From assembly GCA_964368625.1 (NCBI GenBank), contig CAYJBH010000027.1:1-41522 (forward strand): a DNA stretch of 41,522 nucleotides, in the 5' to 3' direction. Position 1 is the stretch's first letter, and each line of letters begins with the position of its first letter. A program made the translations under genes and the position numbers. Below, one piece after another: positions 1 through 7,626 of the stretch. The notes beneath the pieces were generated by a model. That model did no database searches, was not told the origin of the DNA, and worked only from the letters and a program-made list of their open reading frames with translations. Source of the stretch: CAYJBH01 sp964368625. Lineage in GTDB: Bacteria > Bacillota > Clostridia > Oscillospirales > Ruminococcaceae.

Positions 1-3000
1 ATCCAACACTCGGCATCCCACCACTTTTTAGGTAGTAACTATTTGTGATGATGCCTATCTGATTCTTGCCCGCAACACCACCGAGTATACGTGCGCCACT
101 CGCAAGCTTAAACTCACTATTGCTGTAGCAGTTTGTAACAGTACCTTCGATGTTCCACCCCACAACTCCGCCTACAGTTTCATCGCCTGTGAGGGTAGCG
201 TTGCTGCTACAGTTAGAGATGGTGCCGCTATTGTTCCCCACCACGCCGCCTATAACGATACTACCTGCGATGGTGGCGCTACTACTGCAGTTAGTGACGG
301 TGCTGCTATTGTTTCCCACCACGCCGCCTATAGCTTGACTACCTTTGATGGTAGCGCTGCTGCTGCAGTTAGTGACGGTGCCGCTATTGTACCCCACCAC
401 GCCGGCAACGATGTTATGGCCGACAATATAACCGTTTACATCAACATTTGACACCTTACCATCCTTGTCGACATAGCCAAACAAGCCCGAAAAATTGGAG
501 GTGGATGTATTTATATTCAACCCTGTAATCTTATGCTCACCGCCATCGAATATGCCTTTAAAGTTATTTGTGTTAGTGCCTATCGGTGTCCACATATGTG
601 CAGACAGGTCGATGTCTTTTGCTAGCGTGTATGTGTCTGTACTGTGATTATTGATAAGCCATGCGAGTTGCTCGGGGGTTGTGATTGTGCCACCTGTTGG
701 TTCACTTGCGTTATCTTTCCAAAAGCTTGCATGCACAGGGTAACCACTGTTTAGGGCGGTAATTACCATCCATTCCCTTGCCTTCTCGGCAGCTGGATTT
801 GCGGTGTTATATGCCGATGCTCCTACGTTAAGGGCGGCAAGTAGGCTTGTTGTGGGGATGTTTGCATCGGATAATTGTGCGCCAGCATCAAGTGTAATAC
901 CCGATGTTGCCGAATTAAACCAGCCGACCTCTATTACATTGCCATTATTATTTCCCACAGCCTTATATATATTGTTCCCTGTGAGATAGTGACTGTATGT
1001 GATATTACCGGAGTTATACCCCACTACTCCACCAACAGAGTCATAGGAAGCAATGCCTTGAATAACACCAATATTGTAGCTGTTTGTGACGGTAGCGTTG
1101 TTCTCATTCTGACCAACAACACCGCCTACAACAGTGGCGTTGGCGTAATAAGCAAAGCTAATTTGGGCACTGTTATAACTGTTTGCAACGATACCAAGGT
1201 TATGCCCAATCACACCTCCGACAAAGCCATCGGACACACCCATGATGTTGCCGATGTTATAGCTATTTATTACGACCCCGGTACTAGAGTTTTTTCCCAC
1301 TACGCCACCACCTGCAGAACTTATTGTGATATTAGCTTTGTTATAGCTGTCTGCGATGTTGCCGTCATTATCTCCAACCAGTCCGCCGACAGAACTTTGT
1401 CCTGTGACAGCAGCGTTGTTATAGCTGTCTGCGACGTTGCCGTCGTTATCTCCAACCAGTCCACCAACAGAATTTTGCCCTGTGACAGAAGCGTTGTTGT
1501 AGCTGTTTGTAACGTTGCCGTCATTATCGCCAACCAGTCCGCCGACTGAATTTTGGCCTGTGACGGTAGCGCTGGTGTAGCTGTCTATGACGTTACCGTC
1601 GTTATATCCAACCAAGCCGCCAACGCTATTTTTACCCAGAACACTGCCGTAAACACCTACGTTTTTAACCGTGCCCGTTATTACGCCAAACAAGCCTTGA
1701 TTGTCGCTTGTAGGTGCGTACAGGTATAGTCCTGTAATCTTGTTACCTGCCCCATCTAGTGTGCCCATGTAGGGATAGGTTGAATTACCAATAGGCTCCC
1801 ACATATGGCCCGAAAGGTCGATATCATTTGCAAGGGTATACTCGTTTGTGTTGTTACCGTTTTTTATCAACCATGCAAGTTCTGATGCGGTGGTAATTTG
1901 GTTGTTAGTAGGTGCTGTTGCGAAATCACTCCAGTTGGTTGCAAAAACAGGAAAACCACCATCTTCAACAAAGGTCGGATTCCATATTTTTGCTTGTTGC
2001 TGGCTAGAAGCTGACGCGTTATACGCCACCACACCCGCGTTTAAGGCGTCGGCAATGTTGCTTATAGGAATGTTGGAATTAACAGCATAATGGGGGTCGA
2101 TCGCAACTTGCGATGTTGCCGAACTAAATGTACCGACATTATTGAAGGTTCCGCCACTGTAACCCGCAACTTTAATTGCACCCTTGCCGGTAAGATAATA
2201 GCTATTTGTGATACTGCCACCCTGGTTGCGTCCCGCAATCCCTCCGGGACTTACGTTGAAGTTTCCGGAGATAGAAACTTCACCTGTATTATAGCAGTTT
2301 AAGATATAGGAATTACTGTTGTTATAACCGGTTACACCTCCAACAGTGTTGCGATCTCCGTTCCCCGAGATATAGCCGCTGTTGTAGCTGTTTATGATTC
2401 TGCCTTCATCGTTATATCCAACAACACCTCCGGAAACGGTATAACTCCCCGTCCCCGAGATGTTGCCGCTGTTGGAGCAGTTTATTACGGTGCCTTTGTT
2501 TTCTCCAACTACACCTCCAAGAGTGCCGGAATTCACCGAAACTGTAGAGTAGTTGTGGCAGTTTGCAACGGTACCGTAGTTTTGACTTACCACTCCGGCG
2601 ACATAGTAAGTTCCTACAACAGTACCCTCGACGCTGACGTTTTTGACCGTGGCAAGCGCGCTGACATGACCAAACAAGCCGTGATAACTTTGTGAAGGCT
2701 TACTGCTGTATAGTCCTGATATCTTATGATTTGCGCCGTCAAAAACACCTCTAAATGGCCTAACCTCACTACCTATCGCAGTCCATATGTTGGTGTGTTC
2801 GGTACCTCCAAGATCGATATCTGCATCTAAGGTGATAGTTTTGTTTTCGAAGGTATTGCCATCGTTAACAAGCTGTTCAAAACCTGCCAATTCTTCGGCG
2901 GTGGTTATGGTGAAGCTTGTTGCATCGGGATTGCTTGTGTACCAAGCAGTGTCTGTACCGCCATTCCACACAGCCGCCTCTACCGAAAGCGGCAGCATAA

Positions 3001-3047
3001 GAGTAATACACACGATAAACAAAAGTGATAATAAATGTCGTTTCATA
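1..3047 (-). CDS. GLUG-repeat secreted protein, 3' end cut by window edge
   Basis: The minus frame is open from the ATG at 3047 to the window edge, about 1015 codons with no stop, so the gene continues to the left. The N-terminus (MKRHLLSLLFIVCITLMLPL, then SVEAA) is a signal peptide with likely cleavage after VEA. The rest is built of GLUG motifs (G-L/V-V-G-Y/D-N-x-G-x-V-x-N/D-S-Y pattern, about 26 residues), typical of bacterial surface or extracellular proteins. Three large modules are visible, starting near residues 25, 365 and 775. Each opens with an ITTAEELA-like segment and an aspartate-rich DIDL strand, then IGL/ITGL strands and the GLUG array; a Tyr/Asn-rich capping segment (ADALNAGVVAYN) closes modules 1 and 2. 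No anchor is visible because the C-terminus is missing. The ribosome site (TATGGAAAAAAT) is weak. Adhesion or polysaccharide contact is plausible, but function is not shown. Confidence 0.85.
1334..1645 (-). repeat. Tandem 78-bp repeats encoding four consecutive GLUG motifs
   Basis: Within the GLUG gene, four consecutive 78-bp units begin at 1334, 1412, 1490 and 1568. They are similar at DNA level, not only as protein; each encodes 26 residues of the type GLVGDNDGNV-x-SYNNA-x-VTGQ-SVG. The 78-bp period is exact between all unit starts. Such DNA-level similarity points to recent unit duplication or homogenisation, and makes the region prone to copy-number change and to assembly collapse. Confidence 0.8.
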
Positions 3048-3076
3048 TTTTTTCCATAGAATTTCATTATATTATT

Positions 3077-3105
3077 ATTTTAGCATGTTTTTAACTGGTA
3101 ATCAA
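3077..3105 (-). promoter_or_regulatory. Sigma-A promoter for the GLUG-repeat gene
   Basis: On the minus strand, TTGATT (3100-3105) and TAAAAT (3077-3082) are separated by exactly 17 bp and lie about 30 bp upstream of the ATG at 3047. Spacing and hexamers fit a housekeeping promoter. Confidence 0.55.
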
Positions 3106-3188
3106 TGTTTGTAAAAAAATTGTATAGACTGTGTTTTTGCACTTTGTTGTTTAATCAAAAGGGATGATATTGCCTTAATTCAATAAAG

Positions 3189-3350
3189 CCCGACCGGGAA
3201 CGAACGGTAAACTGCACAAAGGATTAAGAGAGTGAACACAGGAAAAGCGGCGCGTTTACAAGTCGCCCTGTGTGAGTGAACGCCTTTGTGCAGAAAGGAG
3301 AAATGACGCAGTGGTATGAGAAAATCCCGCCCTACCGGACGGGATTTTTG
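3189..3350 (+). ncRNA. Candidate structured RNA of unrecognised class, ending in a terminator
   Basis: This gene-free stretch is GC-rich compared with its flanks and has no convincing ORF. A long-range stem pairs CTGCACAAAGG (3212-3222) with CCTTTGTGCAG (3283-3293), 11 of 11 bases. Inside it ACACAG (3236-3241) pairs with CTGTGT (3268-3273), and GGCG (3249-3252) with CGCC (3264-3267). The internal loops carry GAGTGAAC twice, at 3229 and 3274, one on each side. A further stem (AAAATCCCG/CGGGATTTT, 3321-3348) with a T-run ends the element. CGGTA near 3205 could pair with TACCG in the terminator loop, which would make a pseudoknot. I do not recognise it as 6S, SRP, tmRNA, RNase P or a riboswitch I know. 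It does not precede a plus-strand gene, so a stand-alone RNA is more likely than a leader. Exact 5' end and strand are inferred from the terminator. Confidence 0.5.
3321..3348 (+). terminator. Rho-independent terminator of the RNA candidate
   Basis: AAAATCCCG (3321-3329) pairs perfectly with CGGGATTTT (3340-3348), loop of about 10 nt, followed by TG. The A-tract on the 5' side means it could also stop transcription arriving from the tRNA-Arg side on the minus strand. Confidence 0.75.
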
Positions 3351-3374
3351 AATGGAACGAAGTCCATTTCGACT

Positions 3375-3451
3375 TGGCGCGCCTTAAGAGATTCGAACTC
3401 CTGACCTCTTGGTTCGTAGCCAAGCACTCTATCCAGCTGAGCTAAAGGCGC
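3375..3451 (-). tRNA. tRNA-Arg (anticodon ACG), CCA encoded
   Basis: The reverse complement folds as a full cloverleaf. Acceptor GCGCCTT pairs with AAGGCGC, the D arm contains TAGCTCAGCTGGATAGAG, the anticodon stem is CTTGG/CCAAG around loop CTACGAA (anticodon ACG), and the T arm contains GTTCGAATC. Discriminator G and an encoded CCA end at 3375. Length is 77 nt. ACG is normally modified to ICG and reads CGU, CGC and CGA. Confidence 0.95.
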
Positions 3452-3494
3452 AATTATGTTGCCTAATTATCTTAATATAAAAATTCACTTTTGT

Positions 3495-3542
3495 CAAGCT
3501 GTTTTTTTGAAAATACCTTAATGTTTTCAAAAAAACAGCTTG
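3495..3542 (-). terminator. Perfect 19-bp hairpin after the DUF1638 gene
   Basis: Positions 3495-3513 and 3524-3542 are perfect reverse complements (19 of 19) around a 10-nt loop. Each arm contains a run of seven T or A. It lies 9 bp past the stop codon of the minus-strand DUF1638 gene and before the tRNA-Arg, so it probably ends the DUF1638 transcript. Confidence 0.7.
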
Positions 3543-3550
3543 AACTGCGG

Positions 3551-4288
3551 TTATGCTTCTATTTCTGACACAATTTTAAGGCCGGTGTAATTCGGGGATA
3601 TTCTATGTCCGGGATTACACACTAAAAAACGTTCATCCCAGATACCGCTAAGTAGAGCTTCTATAAAGCTGCTGTCGCCTTCAATCTCGGTGTAATTCCA
3701 ACCAAGAAAATCGGCGCTTAACTTAACCTCTATTCTCTCAGGTTCATCGTTAAAGTCTAAGCTTTTAATAAAATAAGCATTTTTATAATTTTTTGTATAG
3801 CTCATCTCCATCTCTAAGAGGAAGTCAGCATTATCTTCATCAAACTTTATGAGATACTCCTCGCGAAGACGATTGTAATTTTCCTGAGATGGAACAAAGC
3901 TGTTCTCACACCATGATTTGTTATACCAATAGATTCCTTTTTCTGAGTTAAAATAGTTTAGATATCGTTCCTGAGAACCTAGAAAAAGAGCAATGCAGTC
4001 ATCACATCTCGGGACAACTATAGGAATACTCTTGCTTTTAAGGCCAACAACTGCATTTGAACATAGACCATAGGCAAGAACAATTGCATCAAAATGCAGC
4101 TGTTTTTTACCGCTGTATTGCATAGCTTCTATATCATCTATCTTTTTTTGAAGATTATGTCGCAGTATTTCAGGGGTGTCATGAAGGCCCTGCTCAAACC
4201 AGAAAGGGAAAATAAAGTTGTCGCTATCTGGTATAATTTTGCTTACGTCTCGAAGTAATACCATACAGCCGATTAAAGCTATGTTCAT
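3551..4288 (-). CDS. DUF1638 family protein
   Basis: About 245 residues, cytoplasmic, no signal peptide. I recognise the DUF1638 pattern: an N-terminal IALIGCMVL strand, the segment AIVLAYGLCSNAVVGL, then IPIVVPRCDDCIALFLGS. The cysteines in GLC and RCDDC suggest metal or cofactor binding. The biochemical role is unknown; from memory, members often occur near corrinoid-dependent methyltransferase genes in methanogens and acetogens. No such gene is adjacent, but UroD-family proteins lie elsewhere in the window. The start was chosen at 4288 because GAGGTT lies at proper distance upstream; the open frame extends farther 5', but that part overlaps the promoter. It is divergent from the 4435 gene, with its own promoter at 4322-4350. 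Confidence 0.75.
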   Translation of the reverse strand: MNIALIGCMVLLRDVSKIIPDSDNFIFPFWFEQGLHDTPEILRHNLQKKIDDIEAMQYSGKKQLHFDAIVLAYGLCSNAVVGLKSKSIPIVVPRCDDCIALFLGSQERYLNYFNSEKGIYWYNKSWCENSFVPSQENYNRLREEYLIKFDEDNADFLLEMEMSYTKNYKNAYFIKSLDFNDEPERIEVKLSADFLGWNYTEIEGDSSFIEALLSGIWDERFLVCNPGHRISPNYTGLKIVSEIEA

Positions 4289-4321
4289 TTGCTTAACCTC
4301 ATAGTAAAAATTTATTATAAA

Positions 4322-4350
4322 AATATACCATAAAATGCAATACAATTCAA
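4322..4350 (-). promoter_or_regulatory. Sigma-A promoter for the DUF1638 gene
   Basis: Minus strand TTGAAT (4345-4350), 17-bp spacer, TATATT (4322-4327), about 34 bp upstream of the chosen ATG at 4288. This supports the shorter start, since an upstream start would fall inside or before this promoter. Confidence 0.65.
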
Positions 4351-4372
4351 TTGTTTTTTTAATGCAATTTGT

Positions 4373-4401
4373 TTGACAGCTAAAAGGTATTGTGCTATAT
4401 T
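4373..4401 (+). promoter_or_regulatory. Sigma-A promoter for the 4435 gene
   Basis: TTGACA (4373-4378), 17-bp spacer, TATATT (4396-4401). Perfect -35 and near-perfect -10, about 34 bp before the ATG at 4435. The leader would be short, about 27 nt. Confidence 0.75.
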
Positions 4402-4434
4402 GCTTAGTGTAACATAACATTAATGAGAAAATGA

Positions 4435-5181
4435 ATGTCGATAACTATAACAGAAGAAAAATTTAATAATGCATTTAATATAATTGAAAGTGCTAACAGG
4501 CAACAGTCTTCGATAGGCTTATTAAAGGAGAAAACACTACACAAAATATTGAAATATAGTTTCGAGCCGAACGACGAACTGCATGAGGTGAAAATAGGCA
4601 GATATCATGCCGACATATTGAATGAAAATGAAATTATTGAAATTCAAACAAGAAATTTTAATGCAATTAGAAAAAAACTCTCGTTTCTTTTAGATGTTAA
4701 ACCGGTACGAGTGGTGTATCCATTAGTTAACAACAAATATCAGGTGTGGATAGATTTACAGACGGGAGAACTTACCAAGCGTAGAAAAAGTCCCAAGGTA
4801 GGAAGATTATTAGATTGCTTTTATGAATTATATAAAATTAAATCGCTTTTAAGGGATGAGAGGTTAAGGTTTACAATTGTAGTTTTAGATGTTTTAGAAT
4901 ATCGCAACCTGGATGGGTATAGCGAAAACAAAAGGCGAGGATCTAGCAGAAATGATCGAATTCCGGAGCGGTTAGTAGACGTTATTGAAATAAATAATAT
5001 CGAGGATTATAAAAAAATTTTAAGAGAGAGTCTTCCTGAACCGTTTAACTCTAAAGATATTCATAAACAATGTAACGTAACATTGAGAATTGCCAGAACC
5101 GCACTTAATGTTTTAAGCCATGTTGATGCAGTTGAAAAGGTTGGGATGCAAGGTAATACTATATTGTATAAAAAATTATGA
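4435..5181 (+). CDS. Unknown protein with nuclease-like N-terminal and winged-helix-like C-terminal part
   Basis: 248 residues, soluble, no signal peptide. Family name not recognised. Residues about 45-75 read HEVKIGRYHADILNENEIIE followed by IQTRNF; the spacing of Asp (HADIL) and the E-I-Q pair resembles a PD-(D/E)XK nuclease core in which the usual Lys is Gln. The last 60 residues (FNSKDIHKQCNVTLRIARTA, then LNVLSHVDAVEKVG) look like a winged helix for DNA binding. It has its own strong promoter and a weak ribosome site (TGAGAAA). It is flanked by the divergent DUF1638 gene and, downstream, by a separate promoter for the kinase, so it is probably monocistronic. It could be a stand-alone DNA-binding or restriction-related protein; function unknown. 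Confidence 0.7.
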   Translation: MSITITEEKFNNAFNIIESANRQQSSIGLLKEKTLHKILKYSFEPNDELHEVKIGRYHADILNENEIIEIQTRNFNAIRKKLSFLLDVKPVRVVYPLVNNKYQVWIDLQTGELTKRRKSPKVGRLLDCFYELYKIKSLLRDERLRFTIVVLDVLEYRNLDGYSENKRRGSSRNDRIPERLVDVIEINNIEDYKKILRESLPEPFNSKDIHKQCNVTLRIARTALNVLSHVDAVEKVGMQGNTILYKKL

Positions 5182-5205
5182 CTGTATAATGTGTACAAGT
5201 TATCG

Positions 5206-5234
5206 TTGACAATTTAATTAAATTGCTATAATAT
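5206..5234 (+). promoter_or_regulatory. Promoter for the KDG-kinase-like gene
   Basis: TTGACA (5206-5211) is followed by TATAAT at 5227 (15-bp spacer) overlapping TAATAT at 5229 (17-bp spacer). Either gives a plausible -10. The ATG is at 5295, leaving a leader of about 55 nt. Confidence 0.6.
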
Positions 5235-5294
5235 AAAGTTCAGTTCTATAGAAGATAATATATTATAATAAACTATATATAGAAAGGAAATTGT

Positions 5295-6392
5295 ATGGAC
5301 TTGAAATTAAGACCAAAAGAAGAGTGTAGGTTTGATCAGATATCTCTAGGTGAGGTTATGCTCAGATTAGATCCGGGTGAAGGAAGAATAAAAACAGCTC
5401 GAAGCTTTAAAGCGTGGGAAGGCGGAGGCGAATATAATGTAGCTCGTGGTCTTCGTAGGTGTTTTGGTTATGATACGGCAATATTAACAGCATTTGCCGA
5501 CAATGAAATTGGTAGATTGGTAGAGGACTTTATCCTTCAAGGTGGTGTTGATACCCGGTTTATTAAATGGGTGAACTATGACGGAATAGGAAGAAACGTA
5601 CGTAACGGAATTAATTTTACCGAACGTGGGTTTGGTATACGAGGCGCTGTGGGTGTTTCCGATAGGGGAAATACTGCAATAAGCCAGCTAACAGCCAAAG
5701 ATTTTGATTTCGATTATATCTTTGGTGAGATGGGTGTACGCTGGCTACATACCGGAGGTATTTTTGCGGCGCTCTCAGAAAATAGTGCCGAGCTTACCAT
5801 AGCAGCGGTTAAGGCTGCAAAAAAATACAAAACAGTTGTCTCATACGACCTTAACTACCGGCCCTCTATGTGGAAATCTATCGGTGGACACGAGAAGGCA
5901 CAGGCAGTTAACAAGGAGATTGCAAAATATATAGATGTTATGATAGGCAATGAGGAGGACTTCACCGCCTGTCTTGGACTTGAAATTCCGGGCAACGATG
6001 AAAATCTTACCGAACTTAACCTTGATGGATATAAAGAGATGGTTAAGAACGCGGTTGCTATTTACCCGAACTTTAAGGTGGTTGCAACAACACTTCGTGA
6101 GGTGAAGACGGCAACGGTTAACGACTGGGCTGCCATGTGCTATGGCGATGGTGAGATATATTTTTCTAAGAAATATGAAGGTCTTGAAATTATGGATAGG
6201 GTAGGTGGCGGAGATAGCTTTGCCTCCGGATTAATCTATGGACTTATGGAAACCGGTAATGTTGCAACTGCAGTAGAATATGGAGCAGCTCATGGAGCGT
6301 TGGCAATGACAACTGCAGGAGATACCTCTATGGCAAGCAAAAAAGAGGTTGAAAGTCTTATTGGTGGAGGCTCTGCACGTGTTCAGAGATAA
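5295..6392 (+). CDS. PfkB-family sugar kinase, probable 2-keto-3-deoxygluconate kinase
   Basis: 365 residues, cytoplasmic, ribokinase/PfkB fold. The N-terminal GEVMLRLDPGEGRIKTA with the following GGGEYNVA is the KdgK-type substrate region. The C-terminal PfkB signature DRVGGGDSFASGLIYGL carries the catalytic base Asp307. SYDLNYRPSMW is a further KDG-kinase hallmark. The expected reaction is ATP + KDG -> KDPG, feeding the lower Entner-Doudoroff pathway; no KDPG aldolase is in the window. Length is somewhat above the usual 310-340. Ribosome site AGAAAGGAAA precedes the ATG, and it has its own promoter. It ends 6 bp from the convergent SDR gene. In context it would phosphorylate KDG made by the dehydrogenases at 22521-24362. 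Other keto-deoxy sugar acids or fructose cannot be excluded. Confidence 0.8.
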   Translation: MDLKLRPKEECRFDQISLGEVMLRLDPGEGRIKTARSFKAWEGGGEYNVARGLRRCFGYDTAILTAFADNEIGRLVEDFILQGGVDTRFIKWVNYDGIGRNVRNGINFTERGFGIRGAVGVSDRGNTAISQLTAKDFDFDYIFGEMGVRWLHTGGIFAALSENSAELTIAAVKAAKKYKTVVSYDLNYRPSMWKSIGGHEKAQAVNKEIAKYIDVMIGNEEDFTACLGLEIPGNDENLTELNLDGYKEMVKNAVAIYPNFKVVATTLREVKTATVNDWAAMCYGDGEIYFSKKYEGLEIMDRVGGGDSFASGLIYGLMETGNVATAVEYGAAHGALAMTTAGDTSMASKKEVESLIGGGSARVQR

Positions 6393-6398
6393 ATGTTT

Positions 6399-7232
6399 CT
6401 AGATATCTTTAAAGATTAATTTAAGGCTACCTGTATTTACAATGTTGTCTAGCTTCGGTAAAAGTGTGGCTATATCAGGGTTGTTACCGCAGATCAAACA
6501 TCCATGTAGCCTGTCAAGCATACCATTGGCAATGAAAACGATATTGCTCGCCGGAAGGTTTATCGGCGTGGCAGTATCGTTTTTTATGCTATCAATTATC
6601 TCGGGCATAAATCTTTCTGTTTCAGGTTTATTAACAAGTTCGAGCGTTCGCTCGGTTCTAACCAAGCCCGGATTAAAGGAGAATATCTTTATTGGAATGT
6701 TTTCCCTTGTTAGCTCTAATGATATGCTTTCGGTAAATCTAACCAAAGCGGTTTTAGCGGTTGCATAAGCACTGTTATAAACTTCGGTATGCATAACACC
6801 ACCTCCGGCCATGTTGATAATGCGGCCGCTCTTTTGATGCTTCATAATATTTATTGCGGCCATGGTGCCGATATAGCAGGTTTTAAGGTTGCCTTCAAGA
6901 TCTTCTGTCCACTGATCATAGCTCATCTCCCAGCTAATTCCCATGGCGTTGTTAACCCCAACGCCATTTACCCATAGGTCGATTTTACCATATCTACTTG
7001 CTACCATTTTTGCGAATTCATTAACCTGCACGTTGTTTAAAAAATCACAGATAGCACCAAAAGCAATACCACCTGAATCTTTAATATCGTTAACGAGCTG
7101 ACTTATTTTTTCCGCTCTTCTTGCAGTGCAAACAACGGTAGCACCACGTTTTGCAAGCTCAAATGCAATCTCTCTACCTATTCCGGAAGATGCACCGGCA
7201 ACAACTGCAACCGTGTTCTGTAACTTTGTCAT
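6399..7232 (-). CDS. Short-chain dehydrogenase/reductase with catalytic Ser replaced by Gly
   Basis: 277 residues. The Rossmann motif GASSGIG (about 13-19) and the RR pair of TARRAEK suggest NADP(H) preference. The NNAG equivalent reads NGVGVN. The active-site Tyr156-x3-Lys160 is present (YATAK), but the residue 13 before Tyr, normally Ser, is Gly143 in NMAGGGVM. The protein is therefore either weakly active, uses another residue, or has a different role. The C-terminal 70 residues are longer than in minimal SDRs. Ribosome site AAGGAG stands 7 nt before the ATG. It is convergent with the kinase gene and divergent from the GH117 operon, so a link to the sugar-acid pathway is possible but unproven. 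Confidence 0.8.
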   Translation of the reverse strand: MTKLQNTVAVVAGASSGIGREIAFELAKRGATVVCTARRAEKISQLVNDIKDSGGIAFGAICDFLNNVQVNEFAKMVASRYGKIDLWVNGVGVNNAMGISWEMSYDQWTEDLEGNLKTCYIGTMAAINIMKHQKSGRIINMAGGGVMHTEVYNSAYATAKTALVRFTESISLELTRENIPIKIFSFNPGLVRTERTLELVNKPETERFMPEIIDSIKNDTATPINLPASNIVFIANGMLDRLHGCLICGNNPDIATLLPKLDNIVNTGSLKLIFKDI

Positions 7233-7464
7233 ATAAAGGCTCCTTGAATATCAATTTTGTAAATATAATTATTCAAGTATAACACAGTGCTATACATAAA
7301 TAAATGTTTTTAGCAGCATATATAAATACTAAATCAGAATTATATTTGAAAAAAGAGCAATTGTGTTGAAATAGTAACAAAATAATTACATACTAAAAAT
7401 AGATGATAATAGTAGGTTAAGTATTTAAGCAGTTGAAGGTGTTTTGACATATTAAACAAAAGAA

Positions 7465-7473
7465 ATGTATACG
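7465..7473. promoter_or_regulatory. Candidate GntR-type operator upstream of the GH117 operon
   Basis: AAATGTATACGTTT (7463-7476) is a near-palindrome centred on GTATAC. The 9-mer ATGTATACG recurs at 21708-21716, over the start region of the gntR promoter. FCD-type GntR regulators commonly bind such GTATAC-centred palindromes. It lies 44 bp upstream of the -35 box. Confidence 0.4.
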
Positions 7474-7516
7474 TTTAGTAGCATTTTCCAAACTTGAATC
7501 ATTTATTTTAAATCTA

Positions 7517-7545
7517 TTGACTTTTTGCCTATGTTTGAATATAAT
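7517..7545 (+). promoter_or_regulatory. Sigma-A promoter of the GH117/ABC operon
   Basis: TTGACT (7517-7522), 17-bp spacer, consensus TATAAT (7540-7545). The leader to the ATG at 7627 would be about 75 nt and contains the 7562 palindrome. Confidence 0.75.
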
Positions 7546-7561
7546 TAACTCACGGTTAAAA

Positions 7562-7575
7562 TTTAGTATACTAAA
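7562..7575. promoter_or_regulatory. Perfect 14-bp palindrome at the operon start, likely operator
   Basis: TTTAGTATACTAAA is a perfect palindrome 16 bp downstream of the -10 box, where a bound repressor would block initiation or early elongation. It shares the GTATAC core with the 7465 and 21708 sites. Confidence 0.5.
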
Positions 7576-7626
7576 AACTATAAATAAATTTAAAATTAGT
7601 ATTCGTTAAATTATTTGGAGAATTTT

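Larger units (their letters stand above)
7233..7626. other. Intergenic regulatory region between SDR and GH117 operon
   Basis: 394 bp without a gene, very AT-rich. On the plus side it holds the operon promoter (7517-7545) and two palindromes with a GTATAC core (7465-7473, 7562-7575). Near the SDR start, CTTGAATA and TATTCAAG form an 8-bp inverted repeat 19 bp apart (from 7245). I see no convincing small ORF. Confidence 0.6.

Noticed and set aside
875..1549. Plus-strand 224-codon open frame in the GLUG region
   Set aside because: It is the antisense shadow of the repeat-rich minus-strand gene, as its own 26-residue periodicity follows the 78-bp coding repeats.
3195..3350. T-box or known riboswitch leader
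   Set aside because: No T-box sequence or recognisable aptamer core, and no downstream plus-strand gene to control.
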